Positions 24,785-35,977 of a stretch of DNA of 64,000 bases are shown here, one piece after another. The translations under genes and the position numbers were made by a program. The notes below the pieces were generated by a model that was not told the DNA's origin, searched no databases, and was given only the letters and a program-made list of their open reading frames with translations. The stretch's first letter is position 1; the number at the start of each line of letters is the position of its first letter. Source of the DNA: Lentinula raphanica (taxonomy: Eukaryota > Basidiomycota > Agaricomycetes > Agaricales > Omphalotaceae); assembly GCA_027919835.1 (NCBI GenBank), contig JANVFP010000043.1, positions 124,001 to 188,000 of the forward strand, written 5' to 3'.

Positions 24785-26242
24785 CTATTGAGTACGTGAA
24801 GCCATCCTCGGAGACACCAGCTTTGGCTGCGGATATATACTAGAATTGTCAGGTTCATAACCTACATCGTCGATGTAAACCGAATCCAGACTTCTGGCTT
24901 TCTTCACGAGATAAGAGGTCAATAGCAATAGCCCGCTTTCCGCGCGAGCTCTCGATTGAACAGGAAGATTTGTCCAACTATCTCTTAGCGTGCGCTCGTT
25001 TCCGGGTCCAAAATCAAGCAGTCCATAGACAGATTCAAGCTCTATGAATCTGAGAGACGAGAAGGGTGCAATTGCGGAAGCAAGCTCATCCTAAGTCCAA
25101 GAAATTCAACATGAGTGACATTGAGAAAACCGAGAATGAGATGACGCACGATATCATAAGTTGCCTTCTGGAGTCCGAGTCCGAGAGTAAGAAATTCGAG
25201 TTTGGGCAATACAGACGCAACAAGTACGAGTATCTCAATCAGAATTTTATGGGCGGAGGTGGTTTTCAAAGCGAGTCCCATGACGCGCCAATCATGAAAA
25301 GATTGGCCAATAGGCTGAACTCTACGAAGACTGACTCCTGAGATTCTGAAGACATTTTGGAGATTTTGTCGTTGAGATTCCTCGACTAGAGAAGATAAGA
25401 AAGGAACCGCGTTATGAGCCAAGGATTCTTGGTCAATGTTGAGGAGCCAGAGCCCAGTCAGCGTTGGATGAGTCGACGAAAGCGGAGACAGCCAGGAAAA
25501 TGAGATGACTCTCTTGTACATAGATAAATTGATTTCTTCGAGTCCGGGAAAGTTCTGAGATTCGAGCCGACTGCCAACAGAGTCAGTATCAAGGTGGAGG
25601 CACTTTAATCTCATGCCCTGATCAAAGTATGTTGCGAACTGAGGAGAGAAGGCAGAGGTTGAGTTGGAGTAGTCAAGTATCATTTTCGAGAGATCATGAG
25701 TGCGCATGGACACGTTGGGTACTTCATCAACCAGAACTGAAGTGACAGTGGGGAGCGCAAGGATTATTCTGAGCAGATCGGACCTATCCCAACAATCTGG
25801 CAGCTCGACTTCAAGGAGCTGCTCAAGTTGAGGCACTATTTGAGATACGATCTTTTCCCCATCTTCAGTGAGAGCACCGAAGGCTCCTATGACCAAAGTT
25901 CTGCAAGAATTCGTCGAAGAATGTACAGGACAACATTGTGCAAGGAACGTACTTTGCGAACTGTGCACAAAGCGCAAGATCTTTCTCCAGCTTTTTTGCA
26001 TCCTTGTCATGTCTGATCTTGATGTGTGCGAGAAAAAAAGGTAGAGAGACTCGACGAAGCCGCCAATTGACGACAGAGAGCGCGAGGAGTTCAGGTGAGG
26101 CATGCTTGAACAATGATTTGTTGATGGGACGCGAGCCGAGGTCTATTGACCCGTATGGGTTGGGAGTACTATATGCAATGTACTCAGTAATATAGTGAAG
26201 TATCTCGTTGGGCAACGGCGGAGACCGCCGCAAAGGATCCAT
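24785..26242 (-). CDS. F-box-like/LRR-type protein, paralog 2 with shifted C-terminus
   Basis: Starts MDPLRRSPPLPNEILHYITE, followed by the same VVNWRLRRVSLPFFLAHIKI block as paralog 1 but with an inserted segment (GSRPINKSLFKHASPELLAL). The leucine-rich part is collinear with paralog 1. Near the end the DNA still matches paralog 1 (its GWLRVLNGNRDIGGE region), but the frame has moved. Paralog 2 therefore ends in an unrelated tail (PKLVSPRMASRTQ), while the original ending continues in another frame. Only about 100 bp separate its start from the rightward XPF-like pseudogene. Confidence 0.75.
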
Positions 26243-26342
26243 GGAAGATGATGATGGTTGAAAGTTGAGAGTGGCTCGAGAGTGGCACGCGTTGATAGGA
26301 GATAAAAGGTTCGGTGGCTGTGCAAAATTACTGCTTTCATGC

Positions 26343-27975
26343 CATGTCCACACTTTTGCCTTTTCATACTTCAATCTTGAATGAGATTTATGATCCTGAT
26401 ACCTCTGATCTACTCGTTCTCGCACGCGGCCTTGGACTGAGAAGAATACTATGCACGCTACAGAACTCAACCAACCACTTCGTTGACTCCTATCTGGAAA
26501 TACAATGCCAGGAGATAACTGAGATAACCGATACCCCATCCTTACCTCCTACTCCATCTACGCCTTCACCTCCTACTCTGTCTACAACGTCAGCTCGTAC
26601 TCCTCCAACGATAACAATGGTGGCTCCTCCAGGATTGCTATTTCTCTATCGACTCGCTTTTCCTCAGATCATCGTCTTGAGCACGACTTACGGTGCGCTT
26701 ACGTTTCTCCGCACAATCTTGTTTTGCTTGTCAATGCCACGCAAGAAGAAGAGACGGAGATTGGAGAGGAGCTAGGAATCATGGGCTGTCGGAAACCTGG
26801 ATTGAGAGTCGTTGGCTATGAGACCGGGACAAGTCGCGATAGGTAAGCGAGCCATGGTCTTGAAACTCCAGCTAGTTTCGTTGATGAACTTTCACAAGAC
26901 AGGACTTGTACAAAGGAGGAGGACTGATAGCCGTGACATTGCGAATTCTAGTGGTCGACCTACTTCAGAACACAATCCCAGTTGAAAAGATTACGGGCAT
27001 CCTGGTCATGCACGCTGAGAGGTGCTCAGTGAATCCGCTCCTTTCATTCCTCGATCGCGCTCAGTCTTTGCATTAGAGTGTCTCCGTTACACCTGGTATC
27101 CTTCATCACGCGTCTATACAGAGAGAAGAACTCGAAGGGATTCCTCAAAGCTTTCACCGATCAGCCGGAACATATTACCAGTGGCTTATCTCCTCTGAAG
27201 AACATCATGAAGGAATTACAATTGCGACGCGTCTGGATTTATCCAAGGTTCGTGCCTATCGTTCCCAGTATTTCCTATTCGCCTTTAGCCAATGAATCAG
27301 TCAAGGTTTCATCAAGAAGTGAAAGACACTTTGGAACGGAAACGCGCAGATGTTGTTGAGCTAGCGCAGAATTTGACTGACAACATGAACGACATCCATG
27401 GTGCTATTGTTCAATGCATGACTATCACCCTGGCGGAGCTGCGACGATCCACGGTGGAGGTACGTGTGATTTTAACCCTCTTAACCTCGTGTTGACATGC
27501 CTCAAGCTGGACCTAGAAAATCTTAACCTTCCAGCGGCTTACTTTTCCTCCTTTGACCACATTGTACGCAAACAACTCGATCCCATCTGGCTTAAAGTCG
27601 GCCCTAGTACGAAAGCTCTTGTCCGAGACCTCGGTGTCCTCCGTAGGCTTATCAGCTATCTTCTCTCGTTTATGATCCTCTCCAGTTTCATTCATTCTGC
27701 CAAGTACTCATCGAAGCCGCTATCTCTAATACTGCTCAATCAGGCTCTGGTTCAGGTAAAAGTCAGTGAATGTTAACAGATGCAAGCTTGCAGCGACCAT
27801 TATTTTCCAAGCCGCCAAACGGCACTGCTTTATTGATGTTCCGCCTCAGGAGCAGTAAAGTGAAGTTGAAGTATGCAATCGACTTGGATGATGACGACGA
27901 AGGGTGGGACGTTGTCTATGAGCTCGAGGGTCGATCCTCGGAAGCTCGCTCTTCTTCAAACAAGGGAAAAACGAA
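26343..27975 (+). pseudogene. XPF/Rad1 (ERCC4-type repair nuclease) N-terminal half, decayed
   Basis: Starts MSTLLPFHTSILNEIYDPDT and LLVLARGLGLRRILCTL, as in XPF-family proteins. Spliced segments in order are SPHNLVLLVNATQEEETEIG, KGGGLIAVTLRILVVDLLQN, ITGILVMHAER, FITRLYREKNSKGFLKAFTD, ADVVELAQNLTDNMNDIHGA and VRKQLDPIWLKVGPSTKALV. These match the helicase-like half of the XPF subunit of the structure-specific repair endonuclease. After RRLISYLLS the frame is lost: YDPLQFHSFCQVLIEAAI continues in another frame. A second shift precedes TIIFQAAKRHCFIDV. The C-terminal nuclease and helix-hairpin-helix domains are absent. A Ser/Thr/Pro-rich stretch near the start is also atypical. Confidence 0.75.
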
Positions 27976-27989
27976 AGCGAACGGAAAGC

Positions 27990-28430
27990 GCCCTGGGTGC
28001 CCACTGAAGTGGGGGATCGGTTCTTATGCCAAATCTTGCCTCAGCTCGAGAAACTGCTCCATGCCGAGCTGCAGACTTGTTGTGATAGTAAGTACTGCCC
28101 TGCTCAGAGCTATCCTTGCGCACCCCACTGTCACATCGGTTTTGATTCACGACTTACCTGACGAGTCCATGTGCGATGATGAGTTGTCAAAAGTGATATA
28201 TTCGATCGCAAAGGCTCAGTCAAGGTATTCTCCCCTGTTTTCTCAACATACGTGGGCCAAGGCATGAGGTTAGGATTAATAGGATGCCTAGATATCCATG
28301 ACCTCGACGCATTCGCCTCGATCGATAAACATTTCTTCCCTGAGACTGAGGGAAATCCAAATCCATCTATTCTGGGGTATTCCCGTTTCCTATTCCTTTC
28401 TGTCCGTCCGTGCTTTCGTCGACTCATTGA
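27990..28430 (+). pseudogene. Third F-box/LRR paralog, fragment
   Basis: Reads GDRFLCQILPQLEKLLHAEL, then after a frame change TALLRAILAHPTVTSVLIHD and ESMCDDELSKVIYS, collinear with the middle of the two intact F-box paralogs. A further shift leads to GMRLGLIGCLDIHDLDAFAS. No F-box start or complete C-terminus. It abuts the end of the XPF-like pseudogene on the same strand, so the two remnants now form one chimeric stretch. Confidence 0.7.
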
Positions 28431-29117
28431 ACCCTGGAAAAACTATGGCTCCTTGATGATTACAGAGTCTCTTGGCCAAACCATTTCGATTGTAACACGA
28501 GTACGGATTCCTTCGCAACGCTTCCTCCCTTCCCTCGTTGAGCCCACCGCCTCTAGTTGTCCAGGTCAATGTAAAGTGCCACAATGGGAGGTGCAAATGG
28601 TGGGGACTGAATGTTTGAGCGACGAGTGAAAGTATGTGACGGTGTGTCTGGTGATTGCGCTGGTGCATATGTCGAAGAATAGGATGTTTGAAATTCGCTA
28701 AGGATGAGTTGAACAAAAAAGACATCATGAGATACATGGTAAAAGAACACAAACCCTGATGCTCGAGTCGCCCGTATGGCGTACTGCTAACGCGTATGAT
28801 AGCCTGATATTCATGCTATGATCTTGATCAATCCTCAAACTGTGAATATCTCAACGTTGGTCCACACTTTGTAAAGCAATAAAATAAATGAATAAGGCTA
28901 GGCTGCATGTTTCTTAAATATGTATAGACAAGCATACAAATAGATAAACGAACAATCAAGCTTAAAGCCGTGATTCGAATTGCAAGGAGAAGGAAAGACG
29001 CAAGGAATGATTGGGATTGCCTAGTAGTACAGAGCGAGCTGAAAAGTTACCGGTTAGCAGCGGGAACGAATCAACGACAGAGGACTGACCAAACAAGACC
29101 ATTCACTGATAAGACAC
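28431..29117. other. Intergenic, no gene seen
   Basis: About 0.7 kb after the F-box remnant. Open frames on both strands overlap each other and look like shadows. AT-rich text around 28860-28950 may be the 3' side of the neighbouring leftward gene. Confidence 0.4.
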
Positions 29118-29912
29118 TTATGCGTCAGGGTGTTCCGTATTACTATAAGGTGAAGGTAGACCGAGGAGTGGAAACGGTGGAGGTGACATGTGTTGAGGGA
29201 TAGTCGCGACGTCAACAGAGAGTATATGCCTGTTAGGGAAGATGACGTTGTCGTAAAACACAACCAGCCAGTCATCTGAAAGCGAGAGGAGATAGCCGCC
29301 GAATATAATCTCGGCAAAAACTGCGGCACAGTAAAGCCTGTTTGTGGGGAGATGCTTTTGTCGTATGTTGTACAGCAGTCTGAGTGTGTTCGCATCCCGA
29401 GAAGAGGTCAACTGCCGCAACAAACCGACCTGACGGAATGTGGTGGGCTGAGGGTCATTTATACGAGGATCATCATCATAGATAGGGTTCGATTCTATTT
29501 GATAACGCGCGTCAACTGGATGCCGCATTGGCAGCTCACTTTGAGGGTCTCGTCTTCTGAATATCTTTCCAGACCTTGCATAGTCATCTGGGTTGTTCCC
29601 CAGAAAAACGGCAGATCGAGGGGTCAGGGCGTGAGTACGAGAATCCAAGTCTGTGATGTACAATCCGATGAACTGCCCTACTAGATGGTACGAAAGTTCA
29701 TCAAGAGCAGGAACGAACAAGAAATAAGATAACAAACGCGGGAGATTGTCCGGTTTCTGCTGCGCTCTGTCAATAGCCTGAGGTTGAATGTGGTGCTCCA
29801 TAGCTCCTACTGCAGTTCCGTTTCCAATTGTCAGCAGAAACACACCCAACAAGCTGGATAGGCATGGGCTTGTGATGACAGATGTGGCAATGGAGAGCGA
29901 AAAGTAACGCAT
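29118..29912 (-). CDS. Secreted protein of unknown family, single exon
   Basis: Uninterrupted 264-codon frame from ATG at 29912. The N-terminus (MRYFSLSIATSVITS, then LSSLLGVFLLTIGNGTAVGA) is a good signal peptide. The mature part includes LSYFLFVPALDELSYHLVGQ, a proline/arginine-rich middle, and AAVFAEIIFGGYLLSLSDDW followed by LVVFYDNVIFPNRHILSVDV. No family recognised. Lack of introns is unusual for this window and could reflect recent origin or retroposition. Confidence 0.65.
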   Translation of the reverse strand: MRYFSLSIATSVITSPCLSSLLGVFLLTIGNGTAVGAMEHHIQPQAIDRAQQKPDNLPRLLSYFLFVPALDELSYHLVGQFIGLYITDLDSRTHALTPRSAVFLGNNPDDYARSGKIFRRRDPQSELPMRHPVDARYQIESNPIYDDDPRINDPQPTTFRQVGLLRQLTSSRDANTLRLLYNIRQKHLPTNRLYCAAVFAEIIFGGYLLSLSDDWLVVFYDNVIFPNRHILSVDVATIPQHMSPPPFPLLGLPSPYSNTEHPDA

Positions 29913-30224
29913 AGTGCAATCTGGTGCAACGCAGACGAACAAATCAACGATATAAGACCAGATAATAGCATGATGATCAATACCAGCTTCCGAGGGTCGC
30001 TTGAAATTGTTACATACCAGGGGATAACTTCAACTCGATGCTGAACTTGAATTTGGATGACAGGATCGAGGCGGTGGCAGCAGTGATCTATTTGAATGGT
30101 CTACTCAGAAGTGAGGAAGGATAGTCAGATACTAGAGGAAAAGTGGGATCAACAGGCATGGACTACGCACAAGCAAGTGTTCGCTCTTCGCTGGGTTTGG
30201 TCAAATCAAGATTGTAACGGTCCA
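29913..30224. other. Intergenic, no gene seen
   Basis: 312 bp between two leftward orphan genes, probably the promoter of the secreted single-exon gene. Nothing else recognised. Confidence 0.4.
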
Positions 30225-30832
30225 TTATATGTATCTCAGAGTACCCGGAAAAACTGGTAAAATGACCATTGACGATTCTGTAAAACCAGGGTGGAAGTTC
30301 ATTGATATGACAATATCCCTCAAGGACAGTCGAGTACCCACAGGTACCGGATTCGGTGGTGGCCTGTGGCGGCGTGCATTTGTTTCGGAACTTTCCAATT
30401 TTTTTGATTTCCTCATGGACACCAATTCAATTACCACCTCGTCCTTATCCATCACACAACACTGCCAAAGATTCCCGAATCTCTGAAACAGAGAGGGATT
30501 TTGGGAATCAGGACAGATCAGAATAGAATCGCTCGGGCCTCGCAAGATGGAGAGGAAGGGGAGGCAAAAGATATCATATTCCTTCATCAATGAAACACGA
30601 AAGACTAAAGGACTTACTATTCCTTTCTCAGAGTGTCCGAGAAGGTGCTCAGCTCATCTATAACACAGCTACTACCAGTGAATCCGAGCTCCGTGTTGGT
30701 GCGCGCGTCTCTCTGAAAAACTTCTGAGCCAAAACGAATGACTACCTCAACCGGGCTCAACATCAATGTCTGCCGCCCACTACTGGATATAGATGAGTCA
30801 AGCGAGGGAGATGCTATACTAGTCCCGAGCAT
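30225..30832 (-). CDS. Hypothetical protein, two exons
   Basis: Exon 1 from ATG at 30832 (MLGTSIASPSLDSSISSSGR ... SDTLRKE) joins through a GTAAGT...CCCGAG intron to YDSILICPDSQNPSLFQRFG. It ends SSMVILPVFPGTLRYI. No signal peptide or known domain. The acceptor is preceded by another AG, so the join could differ; an alternative gives an immediate stop. Confidence 0.45.
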
Positions 30833-33685
30833 GGATTACACAGCGCGATATAGACGAAATTTTCCGCCATGATATATAGCGTTAGTTACGCTATCTTGAA
30901 GACCATCATCAATACATCAAGCTGTATAGAATCTAGATCAAGCTTCAAAGATGAGGGTACGTATCTTTGGAGATAGTTTGAGTTTTGAGAGGCTATTAGG
31001 ACACTTAGTGACTTATTCGTGTGGATTATTCGGGTATGAATAAGCTATTATTGCTGTTTTCAAAATAGTTGGCGCCCATTCGCACGACGCCAAATTTGTG
31101 CACGAAATCATCTTGACCTCGCACGATAACGGGCTCAATTCTCCACCGTTTCCCTTCATCCTGGGTGCGTTATGTAGCGGTTAGATGGCACTAGTGCGGC
31201 CCATAGTTTGATTTCTCTCAATTTGGTTATCATACATCATGGTTTTTGCACCCTCCCTAGCCTTCGAGGCAACATATCTCATAGAATAAAATTTTACCTG
31301 CTTATTCCTTGTAGTATGTTGTAGATATGTAGTGCCTTTAGTGCGCCCCAGGTTAAAAACTGGTGATATATGCTGGATATATGATGAATTCTGTGTCAAT
31401 GCCATGTTCCATTGTTTCTTTCTCACCTCCATGATTAACTTTCCTACACAATGACCAGAGCTCAACGACTATCGAATGACCTTTGGAAAACACTTTTCTA
31501 CCTCAGCAGAACATGTAATACTCAGCAAAATTGCAAGAAAAGAACATTTGAACGAGTAGTTGCAGAGCATAGGAAGAAGGCTGGCATTATGAGGTAGAAA
31601 GCGGGGTATGTGGTCTAATCTGAATCCTTTTTCCTGTGAGACTCACTATATAACAGTTCATTCATGGCTTACATTCATATACGACGTCGCATGCACCGTT
31701 TCGCCGGGTCGAAAGAAATTGGACGAATCGCGGAATGGCTGGCATTCTTTGTGAGTATATACTCTACACTTCGGGCTTCTTCGCAATTAACTCACAAACA
31801 TATATGGAGGATCCCAGGTAGTTTTTCAATGACAGGAGGCGAGTTTACGCACATGTGTTGAATTTGCATGCACGAGCGCTTTTTGTAGTAGCATCGTCAG
31901 GTATTTCGGGCAAGCATCAACTTTCCTCAAACTTTCTTCACACAATTTGATATAGAAGCCTCTCATTCTCGAATGATCCTCTACTCTCAACGGAGTCTTC
32001 TTGACATCTCCTGACTTATTGAGCCACATAAAAGGGTTGTCCTCAGTTTTGAAGGAATACTTGATAGCATTCAGGAGTTTTTCACGATAGTACATGCTGT
32101 ACGTACGCCCTCAGTCTTCTTTGGATATTTCCCGCCTCACAATTGGGTCTTAGACGTCAGACACTGGACAATGACATGCCCGTCACTGGGTTTGTTCATG
32201 CTCTCTTGGTGCATGGCTGTTCCAGCACTATGTATGTTCAGCCCCCTTCTTCCAAGGTTCCATAGGGTTCCATTTCTCTCTTCGGTTTAGACTCATCCTA
32301 ATCACTGCCTTACCATGAGGACCCGTAAAGGTGCATGTGCATCATTTCTGTTTTCAGTAGTGGTTTTCCGCCTTGAACTTATGAAACCTCCGAGTCGCTT
32401 GTAGGGAGTTGTAGGGTCGTACCAGGTCGTACCATTCCGTATGAGGCCATTATGGGTCGAGGGAGGTTGAGGGTCAACCGGTCGAATTCAATTGATACAA
32501 GTCTAGCGCGACGGCCACCAACGTGTAATCATCACAAGGAGATTGCAAGGAGACATCTGAGCTAAGTTACATATAATGTAAGGCTATGTGTTGCATGATG
32601 CATCGTGCTGATTGTACGCAAGGAGTAGAGCTTAGAGCCCTGATAGGGTACGTTAATCTCTCAACTCTGACTTTGACACACCTTCACCTGCAAGAAAAGG
32701 CAAGAAATCTGCGAGAAATTCGGCGAAACCCAGCAAAATCTGCATAGCAATCACAGGTTTGTGGCTGTTCGCACAAGAGTGCGGTGTAGTCTGGTGTAGT
32801 GTGGTGCTTTCTCGAGGCCTTTTTTTTTACTTTTTCTACCCGAGCATCACTAGCTTCTACAGATTCAGAAGGGGTAAGATTCAAACCAAGAGAAATCTGG
32901 CTCAGCTCTCAGGATCTCTCTCAAGAAATCTCAGGTGAAGATGTTATCCCTGTGTGTAGTTTTTGCGCTGGTATGATGTCCTACTAGGAGGTCCTGGGCC
33001 TGCTTACTTCAATCAATCGGATCGCTGTGTTTTTCACTGAACATGGGAGAGGATTAAAAGCAGCCAGGAGCTTTTTGAAACCTTGAGTCCGACGATGGCA
33101 TTGACTGGTTATCACTATCATACCATCACCAAGTTGAGAGGTATTTTCTGCCGAGACTTGTACATACCCTTACATACAGTAACAGATGTCGTCGGTCAAG
33201 ACCAGATGAAACCTGATGAAACCTGTGACACAATCCATCTTGATCCACTGTGAATGAATGAATGTTCCAGGTTCCTTGGCATGCCCCGGCTGTTCCCTCA
33301 GTCCTGCCCTTGTGGATTTTCAACGAACGGAGCCGACTCATATATTCCTTCCCGTAGCAGGAATTTATAAACTTCACAACTTCACGATCATCGAGTAAGC
33401 TTTATTTTTCCTTCCTTCAACAGACCTTTCTACTTCTCTTCAAACCTCCTGAGTTTGCGCTGGTTCGGTACGTCGAAGGTGTACTATTCTGCGACATCTT
33501 TGACTGACCTTGTGCTATCTGCAGCAACTCAAGAGACTTTCCTAGTAATTACTACAGGTTATATTTTAGTGCGTCGAAAGCATTGTTTCACTGCGTAAGC
33601 TCTTTGTATAACAGGAGAATGTCTTTGGACTGATATCTTTCCACTGAAGAATCATCAGATTCCTTCAATTCTTTGCTCAAACGAC
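30833..33685. other. Gene-poor accessory stretch with degenerate repeats
   Basis: 2.85 kb without a supportable gene. A minus-strand ATG frame of 89 codons at 31826-32095 (MYYREKLLNAIKYSFKTEDN) is the only one of note and has no relative here. Around 31700-31750 the text (GAATGGCTGGCATTCTTTGTGAGTAT) resembles a splice region of the broken gene at 9.5 kb. About 32545-32665 shares short blocks with 18.58 kb and 19.3-19.45 kb. The last 280 bp are the duplicated upstream region of the secreted paralog that starts at 33686. Confidence 0.45.
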
Positions 33686-34404
33686 ATGTTCTTCATACGT
33701 CTTTTATGTTACTACGTTGCTGTCTCTACTTTCTCATGGCATTCGACAATGATTGCTGTATCACTCCCCATGAATGCTGCACACCATTCAGAGCATGAAA
33801 AGCCTTGTAAGTAGTATTTCCATTGCTTGAATCAATATATAGCTAATGGAGGCTATTTCTTGACTGAATTGCAGCAATCCCACTGTACGGTTGGACGCTC
33901 TCGCTTGCACGCAGGGGAATGCAGCGTCTCCTCATCCCGACTACCCCGCTGTCCAAAGACCAGGAGATTCTTCCTCGAGTTGGCCCGTTCGAGATGCAAT
34001 GGCAATCTCACGGCCCCGATGGACCTGTTGTGATAGAACGCAAAAACTCCCCGCTCCCATCAGCACTACGGGTCCCCCTGGGCCCACCGGGGTCTGATAA
34101 TTACCTGTGGTTTTTTCACCGTTTACAGGTCATGGAAGAGGACCTGAAAACCGAACTACTTCGATTCAAGGATATTCCTGCGCTAGAGGCTAGAACTGGA
34201 ATCAAAGTCAGTAATGATCTGGATTTCAATATTGCAGTGATGATCGTGTGGGCATGGACAGGGTGGACTGATGAGGAGAAATCCCAGAAGAAGTTGCTAC
34301 TTAGTCCGCAGGAAGTGAGTCTATGGAAGGAGGCCTTGCAGCCTATCTGGGCCTTGCGATTTCCCAATGAGCCCTTCCCAGTGCTACCATGGGAAGGCAA
34401 ATAG
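33686..34404 (+). CDS. Secreted protein of unknown family, paralog B
   Basis: Paralog of the gene at 7296-8020. Signal peptide MFFIRLLCYYVAVSTFSWHS, intron at the equivalent place (CCT-T|GTAAGT...TTGCAG), then IPLYGWTLSLARRGMQRLLI. Shared body blocks are VGPFEMQWQ, RFKDIPALEARTGIK, FNIAVMIVWAWTGWTDEE and FPVLPWEGK at the end. The region after the intron has diverged more than the C-terminal half. Frame is open throughout. Its upstream 270 bp also match those of paralog A. Confidence 0.7.
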
Positions 34405-35006
34405 CATGGCCCACTGGGTCCCCATGCATTATAACTCATACTCTCAAGTACGATGATACTGCTGCACTGCTAGTACTATGTAGTGTTATTCCCAAACGTC
34501 ACACGTGTTGTACTCTTTCTGAAGTAGAAAAATCCAGCACTAAGTATGATGATGCAATTCAGGCTTTGCGCTAGACTTGGACACATGATGTAGTACTCTA
34601 CTACCCATTTTTCGCATCGACGCTGGGATGTTGGGCTGTCGGAAATCCGGCTTGAAGTTTTGAACTCCGAGAGTCGTTGACTATGAGACCGTCGAGGATC
34701 CAGGCTAGTCATGTCATGTCAATAAACTTTTGGAAGACAGCCTGACTTACACTTCATTCGAGCATGAACGTCCAGCAATTCCTCGGATGAAGGAAGAGCA
34801 AAACAAACCATAGTTTCAATGCCGCAGACCACTAGATTCAAGTTAGAAACAAAAAATGATACTATGTAGTATGTAGACTCAAGAATGAAGAATAAGTATG
34901 TATGGAAAAATTCTACAATAATACTGGTAGAAAGACAATATACTATTTCCAACTCCAACTTGGCTCAAGGAGTTGTTGATTCGCCGTTATGACAGCCGCG
35001 TCACCA
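34405..35006. other. Intergenic with a second XPF-derived fragment
   Basis: About 0.6 kb. Bases 34633-34750 (GGGCTGTCGGAAA..., GAGAGTCGTTG.CTATGAGACCG, ...AAGACAG) match 26783-26915 inside the XPF-like pseudogene, with an insertion and many point changes. They have lost the reading frame. Nothing else recognised. Confidence 0.55.
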
Positions 35007-35977
35007 TCAGGCTCTGAGGCTCGGGCTCAGGCTCACGCCTCGAGGGAGCTCAAGCATGTCAGTGGTAGAGTCTTTGCCTCGATCGAGAGGCAAGTGGTCT
35101 TCCGTCATCCCCTGCTGCCAATACGGTGCAACATTAGACGCAGATTCAGCATGACGGTCAATCCAAGCTGGTGGCCCAGATACGTCACGTTCGACTGCCA
35201 CGCTCCCTGTCCAGGAAAGAGGGCCTGCGTCGACTGTAGAATCGACCTGTTCCCAGCAAAAAGCTGAAGTTGTGACCTGATTCCTCGCCGTAGAAAGATC
35301 AACTTTTGATGCAGACTCGCAGGTGCTCCTGGCTTCGGGCAGAGTTGTGCTCCGTTCAGCGGCACGACGCTTCCAGGTAGGAGGATCTGGGTTGAGAGTG
35401 GAATCATCCCGCTTCAACAGAGGAACAACTTCTGATGTATCCTCAGAAGTGCATCGAGTCCATCGCGGAGAGGGCTCGGGGCATTGTTCAGCGCCCTCCC
35501 GTTTCCACGTAGGAGGATCCGGGTTGGGAGTGGAATCATCAACCTGCTTCGATAGAGGAGCGGCTTCTATTGTAGACCCAGAAGTGCTCCGAATCCATGG
35601 CGGAGATAGACCTTGTTCGGCGTCCTCCTGTTTCCAAGTAGGAGGGTCAGGGTTCAAGCTGGAACCATCCTGCTCCCAAGGAGGAGCTTGGCCTAGTGGT
35701 GCACGCGGAAGGAGGGGAAACGAATGACCAGGGGAGTCAGTTCCACTGAAAATTGAGGCAATCTGAATCCCGGCTGTGTCTCGCCTCCATGGGGGAGGTC
35801 CTGCTTCTCCATGACCGATCGGGTCGTTGTTGCCAATGCCCAAGCCCTTGTAGAGATCGTGCATGTTCATGAGCAACAACTCGAAGCATAGAGTAGAAGA
35901 AAATGACCACTCACCACGGGCAAGGCGAGGATACCAGGCAAGAGAACGAGGACATAAGTTACTGAAATAAGTTGCAT
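35007..35977 (-). CDS. Secreted tandem-repeat protein
   Basis: Exon 1 from ATG at 35977 encodes a textbook signal peptide (MQLISVTYVLVLLPGILALP). A short intron leads to GLGIGNNDPIGHGEAGPPPW. The mature part has at least three degenerate repeats of about 40 residues built on N-P-D-P-P-T-W-K with following A-E-Q/R (LNPDPPTWKQEDAEQ; TPNPDPPTWKREGAEQ; LNPDPPTWKRRAAER), plus a weaker copy (DAGPLSWTGSVAVER). Lys-Arg pairs at or after the repeat cores (WKR-EG, LLKR-DD, WKR-RA) resemble Kex2 sites, so the precursor could be cut into peptides. That is inference. No known family. Confidence 0.65.
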
